21,028 bases of DNA from CAYYAQ01 sp964469555 (GCA_964469555.1 CAYYAQ010000092.1:1-21028); one strand, 5' to 3'; positions 8,550 to 16,503 are shown, numbered from the stretch's first letter. The notes: generated by a model not told the origin, from the sequence alone. Translations and numbers: made by a program.

Positions 8550-9026
8550 CTAGCGGCTCGGGGGTCGCGCGGTTTGCTGAGCTCGTTCGATTTGCGCGCG
8601 AGAGGGTTTCCCCGGAACCAGGGCCGGTCTCGATACTCGCCGCGCCCCGGTCCGGCGACCGAGGTAGCGCATGGTCGTGAGGAGATCGACGCGCATGTGG
8701 CCGTCCTCTTTCGTCAGCACGTAGAACACTTCCTCCGCGCTGGCCCGGTTCGGGTCCTCGACGTGGACCCGGTACTCGTGGGCCTGGCGCGTGACTCCGG
8801 TCACCACGAGCCGCTTGCGTCCCGAGAGTGAAGCCGTGCACAGCCCTGGGATCGCTCTGCGGGCGTCGTTGCAGACGAGCTTGTGCAGCGCCGATCGATC
8901 CCGCTGAAACAGGGCGTCCTGGAACTCCTCGAACCGCTGCTGAGCGACCATCTCCGGCGTCACCTCCGGCGTGCAGCCCGAGACCAGTCCCAACGCCAGC
9001 GCTCCGATCCAACGCATCACCCCCAT
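8550..9026 (-). CDS. Small lipoprotein of unknown function
   Basis: The product has 158 residues from ATG 9026, with a lipoprotein signal (MGVMRWIGALALGLVSGC). The mature part begins TPEVTPEMVAQQRFEEFQDALFQRDRSALHKLVC. That opening, an amphipathic helix followed by a short acidic-basic turn, resembles NTF2-like or DUF4878-like small lipoproteins. A beta-rich stretch (KRLVVTGVTRQAHEYRVHVEDP, EEVFYVLTKEDGHMRVDLL) follows, and the end is basic and proline-rich. I do not recognise a specific family. A GTG at 9044 is a weaker alternative start because it lengthens the region before the signal. The gene begins 45 bases after the ABC ATPase gene on the same strand, so the two are probably one transcript. 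Confidence 0.75.
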   Translation of the reverse strand: MGVMRWIGALALGLVSGCTPEVTPEMVAQQRFEEFQDALFQRDRSALHKLVCNDARRAIPGLCTASLSGRKRLVVTGVTRQAHEYRVHVEDPNRASAEEVFYVLTKEDGHMRVDLLTTMRYLGRRTGARRVSRPALVPGKPSRAQIERAQQTARPPSR

Positions 9027-9070
9027 GTCATCGGCTATTACCACTCGACCCCTGAAGCCGGAATCTGCCC

Positions 9071-9826
9071 TTACCCGCCGAGGATGGCGCGGGCGCGGGC
9101 GGTGGGGTCGCTGGCGGAGGTGAGCTGGCGGAAGATCTCTTCGAGGCGCTGGGACTGGTTGCCCCCGCGGAGTTCGTCCATCGTGCCGAGGGCGACGAGT
9201 TCGCCGGCGGCGAGGATGGCGACGCGGTTGGCGATGGTCTCCACGACGTCGAGCATGTGGCTGCAGTAGAGGACGGCGCCACCCTTTCTCGCGAACTCGC
9301 GCATGACCTCCTTGAGCACGAGCGTCGTCTCGACGTCGAGTCCCGAGAGCGGTTCGTCCAGCACCAAGACCTTGGGGTCGGTGAGCAACGCACTGGAGAG
9401 GACCACCTTCTGGGTCATGCCCTTCGAGAAGCCGACCATCGGGTCGTGTTGCCGATCGAGGATGCCGAAACCGTCCAGCAAGCGCAGAATGCCGGCGCGG
9501 ATCTTCTCCTCCGTCATCTCGAAGAGCCGCCCACGCAAGGTCAGATACTCGTCCGGCGTCAGCGACTCGTAGAGGTTCGCGACCTCCGGGACGTACGCGA
9601 TGCGGTTGCGTGCCTTCATCGGCTCGCGTTGCACGTCGAAACCGTCGACTACGATCGAACCCTTGTCCTGCTTCTGAAGACCGACCACGCAGTGCACGGT
9701 CGTCGACTTGCCGGCGCCGTTCGGCCCGAGCAACGCCAGGATCTCTCCCCTCGGAACCTCGAAGCTCAAATCCTTGACGGCGACCAGATCACCGTAGGAC
9801 TTGCGAAGTGACTCGACGCGGATCAT
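9071..9826 (-). CDS. ABC transporter ATP-binding protein (ABC-2 type)
   Basis: This is a cytoplasmic ATPase of 251 residues that would power an export permease. Walker A is GPNGAGKST (34-42), the signature loop is the variant FSKGM (133-137), Walker B with its Glu is VLVLDEP (153-159), the D-loop is SGLD and the switch His is in CSH (190). The Q-loop position reads YVPE (Glu81) instead of Gln, a known variant in ABC-2-type ATPases. ATG 9826 (MIRVESLRKSYG) is the natural start; an upstream codon at 9886 adds an unconserved tail. No permease gene is next to it: a lipoprotein follows, and the sugar dehydrogenase starts 91 bases away on the other strand. The partner is therefore elsewhere or the gene has another role. 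Confidence 0.9.
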   Translation of the reverse strand: MIRVESLRKSYGDLVAVKDLSFEVPRGEILALLGPNGAGKSTTVHCVVGLQKQDKGSIVVDGFDVQREPMKARNRIAYVPEVANLYESLTPDEYLTLRGRLFEMTEEKIRAGILRLLDGFGILDRQHDPMVGFSKGMTQKVVLSSALLTDPKVLVLDEPLSGLDVETTLVLKEVMREFARKGGAVLYCSHMLDVVETIANRVAILAAGELVALGTMDELRGGNQSQRLEEIFRQLTSASDPTARARAILGG

Positions 9827-9917
9827 CGGCGGATTTGTAACCCCGGCGTCGTTTCTCGTCGACACCGCATCGATGCATGTGGGCAAACGCTTCTCCGCGA
9901 GTCAGAATGCGCCTCTG

Positions 9918-11177
9918 ATGAAACTGCACGCCTTCCTCCTATCGACGCTCATTCTGCTCACTTCCGCAGGGGCTCAGGAACCGGCAAAGGCCGCGAAATC
10001 CGCGACTCAGGATTCCGACTACGAGGTCGTCGACGGGTTCCCCGGGCAGAAACCCTTCGATCGCCCGCTGCACCTGGACCACCACGCCGCGGACCCGGAC
10101 GTCTACTACGTCGTCCAGCAGTACGGTCGGATCTTTCGCATTCCCCGCGACGGCAAGGAGGGGACTCGTCAGCTCTTTCTCGACTGGCGCAAGACGACCC
10201 TCAGCCCGAAGTCCGGCGGCCACAACGAGGAGGGCCTCCTCGGATTCGCCTTCGATCCGGACTTCGCGGAGAACGGGTTCGTCTACATCTACTACTCGTT
10301 CAAGTCCGGCGAACGGGAGAGCCGACGTCGGCCCGGTCGCAAGTACGCGATTCGCGAGAGCAGGATCTCTCGCCTCGAGACGAAACGAACGGCGAGCGGT
10401 TCGGTCGTTGCCGCTCCGAACACCGAGTTGGTGCTGATGAAGATCCCGCAGCCCTACTCGAACCACAATGGTGGAACGATTCTGTTCGGCAAGGACAAGA
10501 TACTCTACGTCGCGTTGGGCGACGGTGGTCTCGCGAACGATCCGAAGCTCAACGGCCAAAACCTGAAGACGCTCCTCGGCTCGATTCTCCGCGTCGATGT
10601 TCGAGGTGCCACGAAGGACCAGCCCTACAGCATCCCGAAGGATAACCCGTTCGTCGGTCGCGACGGCGCGCGCGCAGAGATCTGGGCCTACGGCTTCCGC
10701 AATCCGTGGCGCATCAACTTCGACAGCGAGACCGGTGACCTCTGGTGCGCGGACGTCGGTCAGAACATCTGGGAGGAAGTCGACCGCGTCGTGAAGGGCG
10801 GCAACTACGGCTGGAACAAGATGGAGGGCACGCACCCGTTCCCGCCGCGCTCGAAGCGCGATGCGTCGAAGTTCCTCCCGCCCGTCGCCGAGTATCACCA
10901 CAAGGACGGCATTTCGATAACCGGTGGCCAGGTCTACCGCGGCAAGAAGATGCCCGAGCTCGTCGGTTGCTACATCTACGCGGACTACGTGTCAGGCCGG
11001 CTCTGGTCCGTGAAGGAAGATCGCAAGGGCGGCAAGCACGAGGTGCAGCTGCTCATCCGCAAGGCGGGGGCGGTGGCGTCCTTCTGCGAGGGCGCGAACG
11101 GGGAGGTCTTCGTGCTGACTTACGAACCGCACAAGATCCTGAAGCTGACCCGTCGCGCGAAGAAGACGACCAAGTAG
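9918..11177 (+). CDS. Secreted PQQ-dependent sugar dehydrogenase-like protein
   Basis: The product is a six-bladed beta-propeller of the soluble glucose dehydrogenase / HHIP-like family, which oxidises aldoses or related sugars with pyrroloquinoline quinone. It has 419 residues. A signal peptide (MKLHAFLLSTLILLTSAGAQ) sends it to the periplasm. Family motifs in order are GHNEEGLLGFAFDPDF (101-116), NGFVYIYYS, SNHNGGTILFGKD, LYVALGDGG, ILRVDV, GFRNPWRINFD, WCADVGQNIWEEV, GGNYGWNKMEG and ITGGQVYRG. ATG 9918 was chosen because it gives a clean signal peptide; an upstream codon at 9801 would overlap the divergent ABC gene. Whether it binds PQQ or acts as a non-enzymatic propeller cannot be decided from sequence, and no PQQ synthesis genes are seen. 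Confidence 0.9.
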   Translation: MKLHAFLLSTLILLTSAGAQEPAKAAKSATQDSDYEVVDGFPGQKPFDRPLHLDHHAADPDVYYVVQQYGRIFRIPRDGKEGTRQLFLDWRKTTLSPKSGGHNEEGLLGFAFDPDFAENGFVYIYYSFKSGERESRRRPGRKYAIRESRISRLETKRTASGSVVAAPNTELVLMKIPQPYSNHNGGTILFGKDKILYVALGDGGLANDPKLNGQNLKTLLGSILRVDVRGATKDQPYSIPKDNPFVGRDGARAEIWAYGFRNPWRINFDSETGDLWCADVGQNIWEEVDRVVKGGNYGWNKMEGTHPFPPRSKRDASKFLPPVAEYHHKDGISITGGQVYRGKKMPELVGCYIYADYVSGRLWSVKEDRKGGKHEVQLLIRKAGAVASFCEGANGEVFVLTYEPHKILKLTRRAKKTTK

Positions 11178-11193
11178 ATCGGTCACGGCGTCG

Positions 11194-11436
11194 CTATTTC
11201 GGGCGGAACCGTCCGTGTGCGTCGGTCCGTGTCCGCAGTAGGTCTTGCTCGCCGATGTGCCAACGGCTCGGGACGGGTCGAGATAGCACGACGACCGCCG
11301 CGCCCTCCACCGAGTCACCATTCTCACCGGTGACGAGACCGAGGAACTAGCAGCGATACACGTCGGCGTCTCGCTGCGCTGCTAGCGCGGAGCCGAGCAC
11401 GCACGCGAGCAGGGCAAACGATCCGGCACAGCTCAT
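11194..11436 (-). pseudogene. 5' stub of a secreted carboxypeptidase-regulatory-like domain protein, with in-frame TAG
   Basis: ATG 11436 opens a signal-peptide-like sequence (MSCAGSFALLACVLGSALAA) and reads on to QRDADVYRC before a TAG at 11347-11349. In the same frame the sequence continues FLGLVTGENGDSVEGAAVVV, then LSRPVPSRW and TRTDAHGRFR, to a second TAG at 11194-11196. The order G-x-V-x-x-E-N-G-x-x-V-x-G-A-x-V ... T-D-x-x-G-R-F is that of the carboxypeptidase regulatory-like (CarboxypepD_reg) domain found at the start of large planctomycete secreted proteins. Only about 80 codons remain, and the stub runs into the 3' end of the sugar dehydrogenase gene. It is best read as the broken 5' end of a lost gene. 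Confidence 0.6.
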
Positions 11437-11510
11437 CCTCGAGCACCGCCTCCAGTGGGTATTCGTCGAGGATGGCGGTCGGACGAGTAGACTCGGGTGC
11501 CCGCGGTGTA

Positions 11511-12428
11511 CTACGACTGCGAGACCACACTGCCGTGAATGGTCGAGTCGGCAAACACGAGGGCGGACGCGTGGTCCTCTGTTGCGCTTGTGCGGAAGTC
11601 GACGCCTTCGCCGATCGGGCAAAACGGCTCCCAGTGAAGCTCGCTGATCGTCGCGAGAAGACGTTCGACTTCAGCGACACCGGCGCGGTTGGTCGCGGAT
11701 TTCGTCGCCATCGCCTCGAGGATGCTGCCGGACAGGAGGCGCTCCCACGTCTTTTCGCAGGTCCCCGGCTTGTCGAAGACGTCACAGCTGACGACCCGGT
11801 CACCGATCGCGACCGCGATTCCCGACGCACCGGCGACGTAGGCGAGCTTCTCGCGGTATGCCGCAGTGGCGTTCTCTCGGGCTTCGAACGCATCGCGCAT
11901 GGAATTGGTCGGTGACGACACGCCGTGTTCCTTCAAACAGTCGCTGACTGCCCCCCAGATGGCTCGCTGGTTGGACACGTAGCCATCGCCCCTCTTCATC
12001 GATGCGCTGACGGATTGCTTCATCGCGAAGCGGAGCTTCGCCGGGGAATGGGAACCGCTGGAGCGGAATCCTCGGGACCGATACTCCCACCGGCCCTCCT
12101 CGACGCAGGACACGGGAATGGTGACCTCGGTGTGGGCACCGACCAGGATCGTGGCGTTGACGACGCGGTTCTGCTTCGCGCCGACGAGCTCCTCGCCTTC
12201 GACGAACAGAACCCGGACATCACCGAGGTTCTGGACCTTCAATTCGGGAACGGAACCCGATTCGTCGAGCTCGTCGACGCGGACGGAACCGTCCTCGATG
12301 GCCTCGATGGCCAGTCGGTAGTCGATCGGAGCCTGGGAATCGCAATAGAGCGGAAACACCGAGAGCGCCTCGTGGCACACCGGGTCGCCGACTCGGACTT
12401 CGGGGAAGGGTGTATGTGTAGTGATCAT
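11511..12428 (-). CDS. ARPP-1 family domain protein
   Basis: The product has 305 residues and no signal peptide or membrane segment, so it is probably cytoplasmic. LSVFPLYCD, IEDGSVRVDELDESGSVPEL (45-64), VLFVEGEELVGAKQNRVVNA (73-92) and VTIPVSCVEEGRW (102-114) are the conserved blocks of the ARPP-1 domain. The remaining two-thirds (KLRFAMKQSVSASM, YREKLAYVAGASGIAVAIGD, DVFDKPGTCEKTWERLLSG) also fit that family. Its biochemical function is not established as far as I know. ATG 12428 is chosen because the upstream part of the frame, to 12632, is arginine-rich and unlike the family. It is the only apparently intact gene between 11178 and 14152; its neighbours on both sides are gene remnants. 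Confidence 0.85.
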   Translation of the reverse strand: MITTHTPFPEVRVGDPVCHEALSVFPLYCDSQAPIDYRLAIEAIEDGSVRVDELDESGSVPELKVQNLGDVRVLFVEGEELVGAKQNRVVNATILVGAHTEVTIPVSCVEEGRWEYRSRGFRSSGSHSPAKLRFAMKQSVSASMKRGDGYVSNQRAIWGAVSDCLKEHGVSSPTNSMRDAFEARENATAAYREKLAYVAGASGIAVAIGDRVVSCDVFDKPGTCEKTWERLLSGSILEAMATKSATNRAGVAEVERLLATISELHWEPFCPIGEGVDFRTSATEDHASALVFADSTIHGSVVSQS

Positions 12429-12758
12429 GATGCTGTCAGTGGGCGCAGCACGCGTGCGCAACTCGGGTCGTGCAAGGTTCGGAGTGGGGGAATCCCGGGT
12501 ACGGAATTCACAGGGTGGTTCAGGAGACTCGGACAGGCGACGACGGCGCCGATCGTGTGAGAGCTCCAAACCCCTCCCGGGATACAGCCTGCCGTCGACC
12601 CTGACACTGACTTCGTCACTTGGACGGGTCAACGGGTCGGGTCCCCCTGATCCGTGTCTGATCCCTCAGAGCACAGAACGCGGCGAGTATGCCCGATCGC
12701 GGTTCGAAAGGCAAGTGGGCGAAGCGCTCCCGTCCCCCAGGTCGAGACCCTGAGTTCG
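12429..12758. other. Non-coding stretch upstream of the ARPP-1 gene
   Basis: I see no convincing gene in these 330 bases. Open frames on both strands are arginine- and serine-rich, without recognisable motifs. The region must hold the promoter of the ARPP-1 gene (minus strand), but no confident box pair was found. Confidence 0.5.
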
Positions 12759-12848
12759 CTACTTGTCGAACCGCCAGACGCGGACTTCGGACCCGCTGGA
12801 GCTGAGGAGCGAGTTCCCGTCCGGAGCGAACGCGACTGCGGTCACCCG
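12759..12848 (-). pseudogene. Tail of a WD40-repeat protein
   Basis: The minus strand reads VTAVAFAPDGNSLLSSSG then SEVRVWRFDK and a TAG at 12759-12761. That is a complete final WD40 blade (V-x-x-V-A-F-x-P-D-G ... V-R-V-W). Nothing WD40-like precedes it; the preceding codons (ISPTSR and upstream) belong to the antisense of another remnant. An intact protein would have several hundred more residues, so this is the 3' end of a lost gene. Confidence 0.6.
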
Positions 12849-12849
12849 T

Positions 12850-13089
12850 GACGTGGGGCTGATGATTCCGTCACTGCCGACGACGTTCGGCGGACTTTGG
12901 ATCGATACCAGTCGCCTCATGAAGTTGGGGCCGATCCAACGATTCGACACCGCGGGCGGCTACAAGTGGCCGATCCTGGTACCGAAGATCGCTGCGCTGA
13001 GGGGGCTGGTCCTCGGGATTGAGGCGGTCACCATTCCTCCCGGCCCCAAGTTGCAGTTGTCGACGCCGATGGTCGTCGTCATCCGCTGA
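12850..13089 (+). pseudogene. C-terminal tail of a secreted repeat-domain protein
   Basis: From about 12874 the plus strand reads LPTTFGGLWIDTSRLMKLGP, then a bridging segment, IAALRGLVLGIEAVTIPPG and LQLSTPMVVVIR before the TGA at 13087-13089. The pattern (short beta strands, ALxGLVLxxEAV, then LSTPxxVxI at the end) is that of the terminal domain of large planctomycete secreted proteins. No start, signal peptide or upstream domain is present in frame. Its 5' side abuts the WD40 tail of the opposite strand. The stop is one base from the stop of the GNAT pseudogene, tail to tail. Domain identity is by pattern memory, not by a search. Confidence 0.5.
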
Positions 13090-13090
13090 T

Positions 13091-13884
13091 TCACGACTCG
13101 CTGTCGCTCGTCCCGAACTTCACTCGGAACACCCGGTGACGGCTGCGAAACCCGATCTTGTGGATCACGCGGCGCGCGGCCAGGTTCGTGGACTCCGTCG
13201 AACATAGCGGGCGCAGGTCGCGCCGCCGGCACTCGGCGACGAGCGCGTTCAAGAGTTGGCTGCCGACACCGCGGTTTCGGTGATCGCTGCCGACGATCAT
13301 TCCCAGGTGTGCGTGGCCCAGATGAGTCTGATCCACCCGGCACTCGCCGGTGGCGTGGATGGCGCCGCTTACTTCGTGCAAAAGGAGTTCCGCTCGCTCA
13401 GGTAGGGCACCAGGAACTCGCCCGGCATTCCGGTCGCAGCTTTCGCGAATGCCACGGCGTCGGCGTGGTCCGCAGTGGTCGCGATGCGCAGGCCGGTGAG
13501 GGCCGATCCTTGCGGTTCGAGAACATGTTGGTACATGAGCGCGACGGTATCGCTGCTGTGACCGATGGAGAGAGTCAACGACAAGAACGCGGGATCCACG
13601 GTCGACGGCACAGCACTGACGATATCCATCTGATCGACGAGGCTGGCCAAGATCAATTCCCCCCGATCCTCGGACTCGGGGTGCAGGTAGAACTGGTGAA
13701 GCTCCCGCTCTTCGTTCACGGTACAGCAACCGACGACCCGATCGTCGACGACGAGAGCGTACGGGTTGGCCATCGCGGCAAGCGCGGCCCACATATCGTC
13801 GAGGGGGGCGACGAGTGTCTTCAGGTAGGCGGGTCGGCAGGCGAGGTGGATCTCGTCGGCATCGGGCAGGATCTCAATCGCCAT
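13091..13884 (-). pseudogene. Two-domain GNAT acetyltransferase interrupted by a single-base frameshift
   Basis: GNAT enzymes move an acetyl group from acetyl-CoA to amines. From ATG 13884 (MAIEILPDADEIHLACRPAY) the first frame encodes a degenerate GNAT half (ALVVDDRVVGCCTVNEERE, QFYLHPESEDRGELIL) and runs to EFLVPYLSER before stopping at 13369. A second frame carries on the protein logically: AELLLHEVSGAIHATGE, HLGMIVGSDHRNRGVGSQLL and NLAARRVIHKIGF, to the TGA at 13091. RNRGVGSQLL is the R-x-x-G-x-G acetyl-CoA loop. Between gag (13395-13393) and gaa (13390-13388) there are two bases where three are needed, so one base appears missing near 13391. Another ATG at 13905 is possible; a GAGTGAG sits six bases before 13884. 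It may be a true pseudogene or an assembly error. Confidence 0.72.
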
Positions 13885-13976
13885 CGCGCTCACTCGTGCA
13901 GTCATTGTGCGACAGCATGGCATGAGCGGGTTTCGAGGCCAAGGCTTCGAAGCCGATCGTCCGACCGAGAGACGAC

Positions 13977-14150
13977 TCAGGAGTCGCGGTACCAGACTCC
14001 GGTGTATTCCTGGCGGATCGCGGTCGGTTCGCTCTACATAGATCTGCAGCGACGGAACAAGGCGGTACTCCACCTCGAACGAGGGCTGTCGCTCGCCGGG
14101 ATGCACCGCGGCTTCGGGAAGGCGGACCGTGAGCGTTCCCGCGAGTAGGG
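13977..14150 (-). pseudogene. Orphan C-terminal tail, frameshifted, family unknown
   Basis: Directly after the metallophosphatase stop, a different minus frame reads LLAGTLTVRLPEAAVHP, then FEVEYRLVPSLQIYVERT. Shifting by one base near 14022-14029 gives AIRQEYTGVWYRDS and a TGA at 13977-13979. The alternating pattern and aromatic end would suit a terminal beta-strand region of an envelope protein, but that is weak. There is no start codon or ribosome-binding site of its own. It is probably the end of a lost gene that once preceded or joined the neighbouring locus. Confidence 0.4.
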
Positions 14151-14152
14151 AA

Positions 14153-15022
14153 TCAGCGTTCCGCCGTCTTGCGCACGACAGATGGCGTGACTTCGGCGGG
14201 CACGTGGTCGAGATCGTAGTAGTGGTGTTCGATTCGGTCCCTGTACACCTGCACGACGCGGAACCCCGACAGGTCCTTCCCCAGTTGTCGACCGACAGCG
14301 GATGTCGTGATCATCTCGATTCCCTGGTGACTCGCCAGACTGTTGCGGTGGTAGTGGCCGGCGAAGACCGCGCGTACCCCGTGCTCGATGAACAGATCGA
14401 AGAACTTCTCTCGAACGCGGGGCGCCACGCTGAAGTAGCCCTTCTTTTCGTCGAACGACTTGAGGAACCAAGGGTGGTGTTGGAACACGAAGATGTGCTT
14501 GCTCTTCTGTGCCCGCGCGTCACGCAGTGCCGCGAGCAGAAACTCGTACTGCTTGTCGTACTCGTTTCGGACCTTCGCAGGACTGTTGATCAGCGAGCTG
14601 TTCAGCACGATGGAGAAGCAGTCCTTGTGTTGGAACGTGTACCAATCTGGGCCGAACCGTTTTCGGTACCAGGCCATCGTCTCCGGCGTCGGGTCGTTGC
14701 CGACATCGTGATTGCCGGACACGAGCTTGAGCGGGATACTCGGATCGAGAGTCTTGGTGATTCGGAGGAACTCATCGGTCTCGGCTTCCTTGAACGGATC
14801 CGACACCAGGTCGCCGCAGATGATGACGAAGTCCGGCTCGAGGCGGTTGGCGTGCTGGATTGCGCGTTCGTAGTTGCGGATGTTGCGCGCGTAGTCCCCG
14901 AACGCGAGCTGCGTGTCCGCCATCTGGATGAAGAAGAATGACTCCCATTGTGTTGGGGGAGCGCTCTGGCACGACGTGAATGCGAGGCAGGAGACAGTCA
15001 CGACAAGGCAGCGGACTAGCAT
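14153..15022 (-). CDS. Lipoprotein calcineurin-like metallophosphatase
   Basis: The protein is a two-metal phosphoesterase of 289 residues. It starts at ATG 15022 with a lipoprotein signal ending LAFTSC (Cys18). Metal-binding motifs are in order: MADTQ (Asp36, with Gln38 where many families have His), CGDLVSD (Asp71), GNHD (104-106 Asn-His-Asp), QHHPW (His182/183) and GHYHR (His223, His225). The D-x-Q variant is seen in the CPPED1-like branch, so a protein-phosphatase or related activity is possible; the substrate is unknown. It would sit on the periplasmic side of a membrane. The gene is divergent from a small secreted protein that starts 102 bases away. An unrelated frameshifted tail follows its stop closely. 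Confidence 0.88.
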   Translation of the reverse strand: MLVRCLVVTVSCLAFTSCQSAPPTQWESFFFIQMADTQLAFGDYARNIRNYERAIQHANRLEPDFVIICGDLVSDPFKEAETDEFLRITKTLDPSIPLKLVSGNHDVGNDPTPETMAWYRKRFGPDWYTFQHKDCFSIVLNSSLINSPAKVRNEYDKQYEFLLAALRDARAQKSKHIFVFQHHPWFLKSFDEKKGYFSVAPRVREKFFDLFIEHGVRAVFAGHYHRNSLASHQGIEMITTSAVGRQLGKDLSGFRVVQVYRDRIEHHYYDLDHVPAEVTPSVVRKTAER

Positions 15023-15123
15023 GCGGGGCAGTCTACGTTCCGCGGATGCCCTGTCGTTCGAGAAAGGCGTATCGGTTGAAGAGTCTGCGCCATGATGCCC
15101 CGTTCAACTCCGAGGAGGCTCGC

Positions 15124-15468
15124 GTGGTTCACGTTCAACTGGCGGTTCTGGCCTCGATGGTGTTCGTCTTTGTCGCTCCTGCACAGGAAAAGGTGCCGAA
15201 GCCGGTACTCGTACTCGTCGAGATCGATGAGAGCACCTCCAACCGCGTGTCGTTGCGCCTCCGACTCGATCCGGAGCGATCGACGGAGATCGACATCGCT
15301 TGGATGAACAGTAAATGGGCCGTCGTCGGCAAGCACGCCGACGACATGATCACGGACGCTGAGAAAAAGCACAGAGGCTATGCTCTGGAATACCTCGCCT
15401 TGCTCGAGCTGAAGAAGGATCGGAAGCTCGCCAATCGCGTAGCGGTGCAGGCGACGAAGAAGCGCTGA
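15124..15468 (+). CDS. Small secreted protein of unknown function
   Basis: The GTG at 15124 is chosen because a strong GAGGAGG (15112-15118) precedes it by five bases and a signal peptide starts right there (VVHVQLAVLASMVFVFVAPA, cleaved near AQ). The product has 114 residues. The mature part has a beta-rich half (PVLVLVEIDES, RVSLRLRLDPE, EIDIAWMNSKWAVVG) and a helical basic end (YALEYLALLELKKDRKLANR). I do not recognise a family. Upstream codons in the same frame (from 14980) overlap the divergent metallophosphatase and are rejected as a start. Its TGA stop is ten bases from the end of the convergent nitrilase gene. Confidence 0.7.
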   Translation: MVHVQLAVLASMVFVFVAPAQEKVPKPVLVLVEIDESTSNRVSLRLRLDPERSTEIDIAWMNSKWAVVGKHADDMITDAEKKHRGYALEYLALLELKKDRKLANRVAVQATKKR

Positions 15469-15478
15469 GAAGCGTCCG

Positions 15479-16381
15479 CTACGTCTTTGTCGTCGGAGTC
15501 GCCTTGTCGATCGTCGGGATCGTCGGCGTCTTTGGCTCGTCCGAATTGCTCCAGATCGGCAACCAGATGTTTTGGTAGGCATCCGGCTGTCGGTCCTCGT
15601 GAACCGGCAGGATGCGGTGTATCGACTGGCAGCGGCGCAACGAGATCTCGGCGATGATGGGTTGGCCGTCGCCGTTGGCGGCTGCGATGACATCACCCAT
15701 CGGATCGATGATGCGGCTGTCGCCCGGGAACACGAAGGTGTCGTCGTTGCGCAGCGCCCCCTCGGTGCCGATGCGGTTGCACCCGATCACGTAGGACTGG
15801 TTCTCGATCGCCCGTGCGCGGATGAGGGTACGCCAGTGGTCCGCGCGGGCTTCGGGCCACTGTGCCGGAACCGCGAGTACCTGCACGCCGCAGTGAAAGT
15901 AGTAGCGGGTCAGTTCGGGAAAGCGGATGTCGTAGCAAATCACCACACCGATCCGTCCCAGCCGGGTGTCGACGACCAATGGCTGACTGCCCGGCGTCAT
16001 GTAGCGGTCCTCGGCGTTCGGCGAGAACATGTGGATCTTGCGGTAGGTTCCGAGCACTTCGCCGCAATCGAAGATCCGCGCTCGGTTGAAGTAGCGGCCA
16101 TCGCTCACTTCGGGCGCGCTGCCGATCACCATCATCTCGAGCTCTTTCGAGAGTTCGAGGAGCGCGTGCTCCGCCGCGTTGGATCTCCGGATGTCGTCCT
16201 CTGTCGGCTCCTTCAGGAACGACGTCGTCCACATCTCGGGCAGCACCATGAGCTCGGCGCCATCCTTGGCCGCGGCGCGGATCCCCGCGGTCACTGTCGC
16301 GAGGTTACGCTCCGTCTCTCCCCGTTCGACGTTGAACTGGAGGCACGCGGCGTGGTACGTCTTGGTCTCAGATCCTGGCAC
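15479..16381 (-). CDS. Nitrilase-family carbon-nitrogen hydrolase (omega-amidase-like)
   Basis: The enzyme hydrolyses an amide or related C-N bond. It is 300 residues long, usual for the family, with the catalytic triad visible: Glu49 in VLPEMW, Lys115 in YRKIH and Cys149 in VICYDIRFPE. QWPEARADHWRTLIRARAIE and GCNRIG are further family blocks. The YDIRFPE context is like the YafV/NIT2 omega-amidase branch, but the substrate cannot be fixed. GTG 16381 is the only reasonable start (MPGSETKTYHAACLQFNVE); an AGAGGT lies some 13 bases upstream, which is long. The last about 20 residues are threonine- and proline-rich and look unconserved. It is probably cytoplasmic. It follows the HU gene on the same strand after 122 bases. 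Confidence 0.92.
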   Translation of the reverse strand: MPGSETKTYHAACLQFNVERGETERNLATVTAGIRAAAKDGAELMVLPEMWTTSFLKEPTEDDIRRSNAAEHALLELSKELEMMVIGSAPEVSDGRYFNRARIFDCGEVLGTYRKIHMFSPNAEDRYMTPGSQPLVVDTRLGRIGVVICYDIRFPELTRYYFHCGVQVLAVPAQWPEARADHWRTLIRARAIENQSYVIGCNRIGTEGALRNDDTFVFPGDSRIIDPMGDVIAAANGDGQPIIAEISLRRCQSIHRILPVHEDRQPDAYQNIWLPIWSNSDEPKTPTIPTIDKATPTTKT

Positions 16382-16480
16382 GGATGCGGAGAATACCTCT
16401 GGAACGAGAAGAGGGCCTACTAACCACCACGGTTTTTGCGCCGCGGGGCCATAGGCCCACTCCTTCCGAAGTCAGGACTG

Positions 16481-16500
16481 AAAATCAGGACTCGAGGTCC
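16481..16500 (-). terminator. Possible weak terminator after the HU gene
   Basis: On the minus strand a GGAC/GTCC stem (16500-16497 with 16491-16488) with a five-base loop is followed by TTTT (16484-16481), just past the HU stop. The stem is only four pairs, so it is a weak candidate. Two copies of TCAGGACT (16472-16479 and 16485-16492) lie here. Confidence 0.3.
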
Positions 16501-16503
16501 GGA

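Noticed and set aside
11347..11349. TAG between signal peptide and domain read as pyrrolysine or suppressed amber
   Set aside because: The gene is also truncated at its 3' end, and nothing suggests pyrrolysine use; decay is simpler.
13309..14148. Plus-strand open frame of 279 codons over the GNAT pseudogene
   Set aside because: It is an antisense shadow; the minus strand carries GNAT motifs in two frames.
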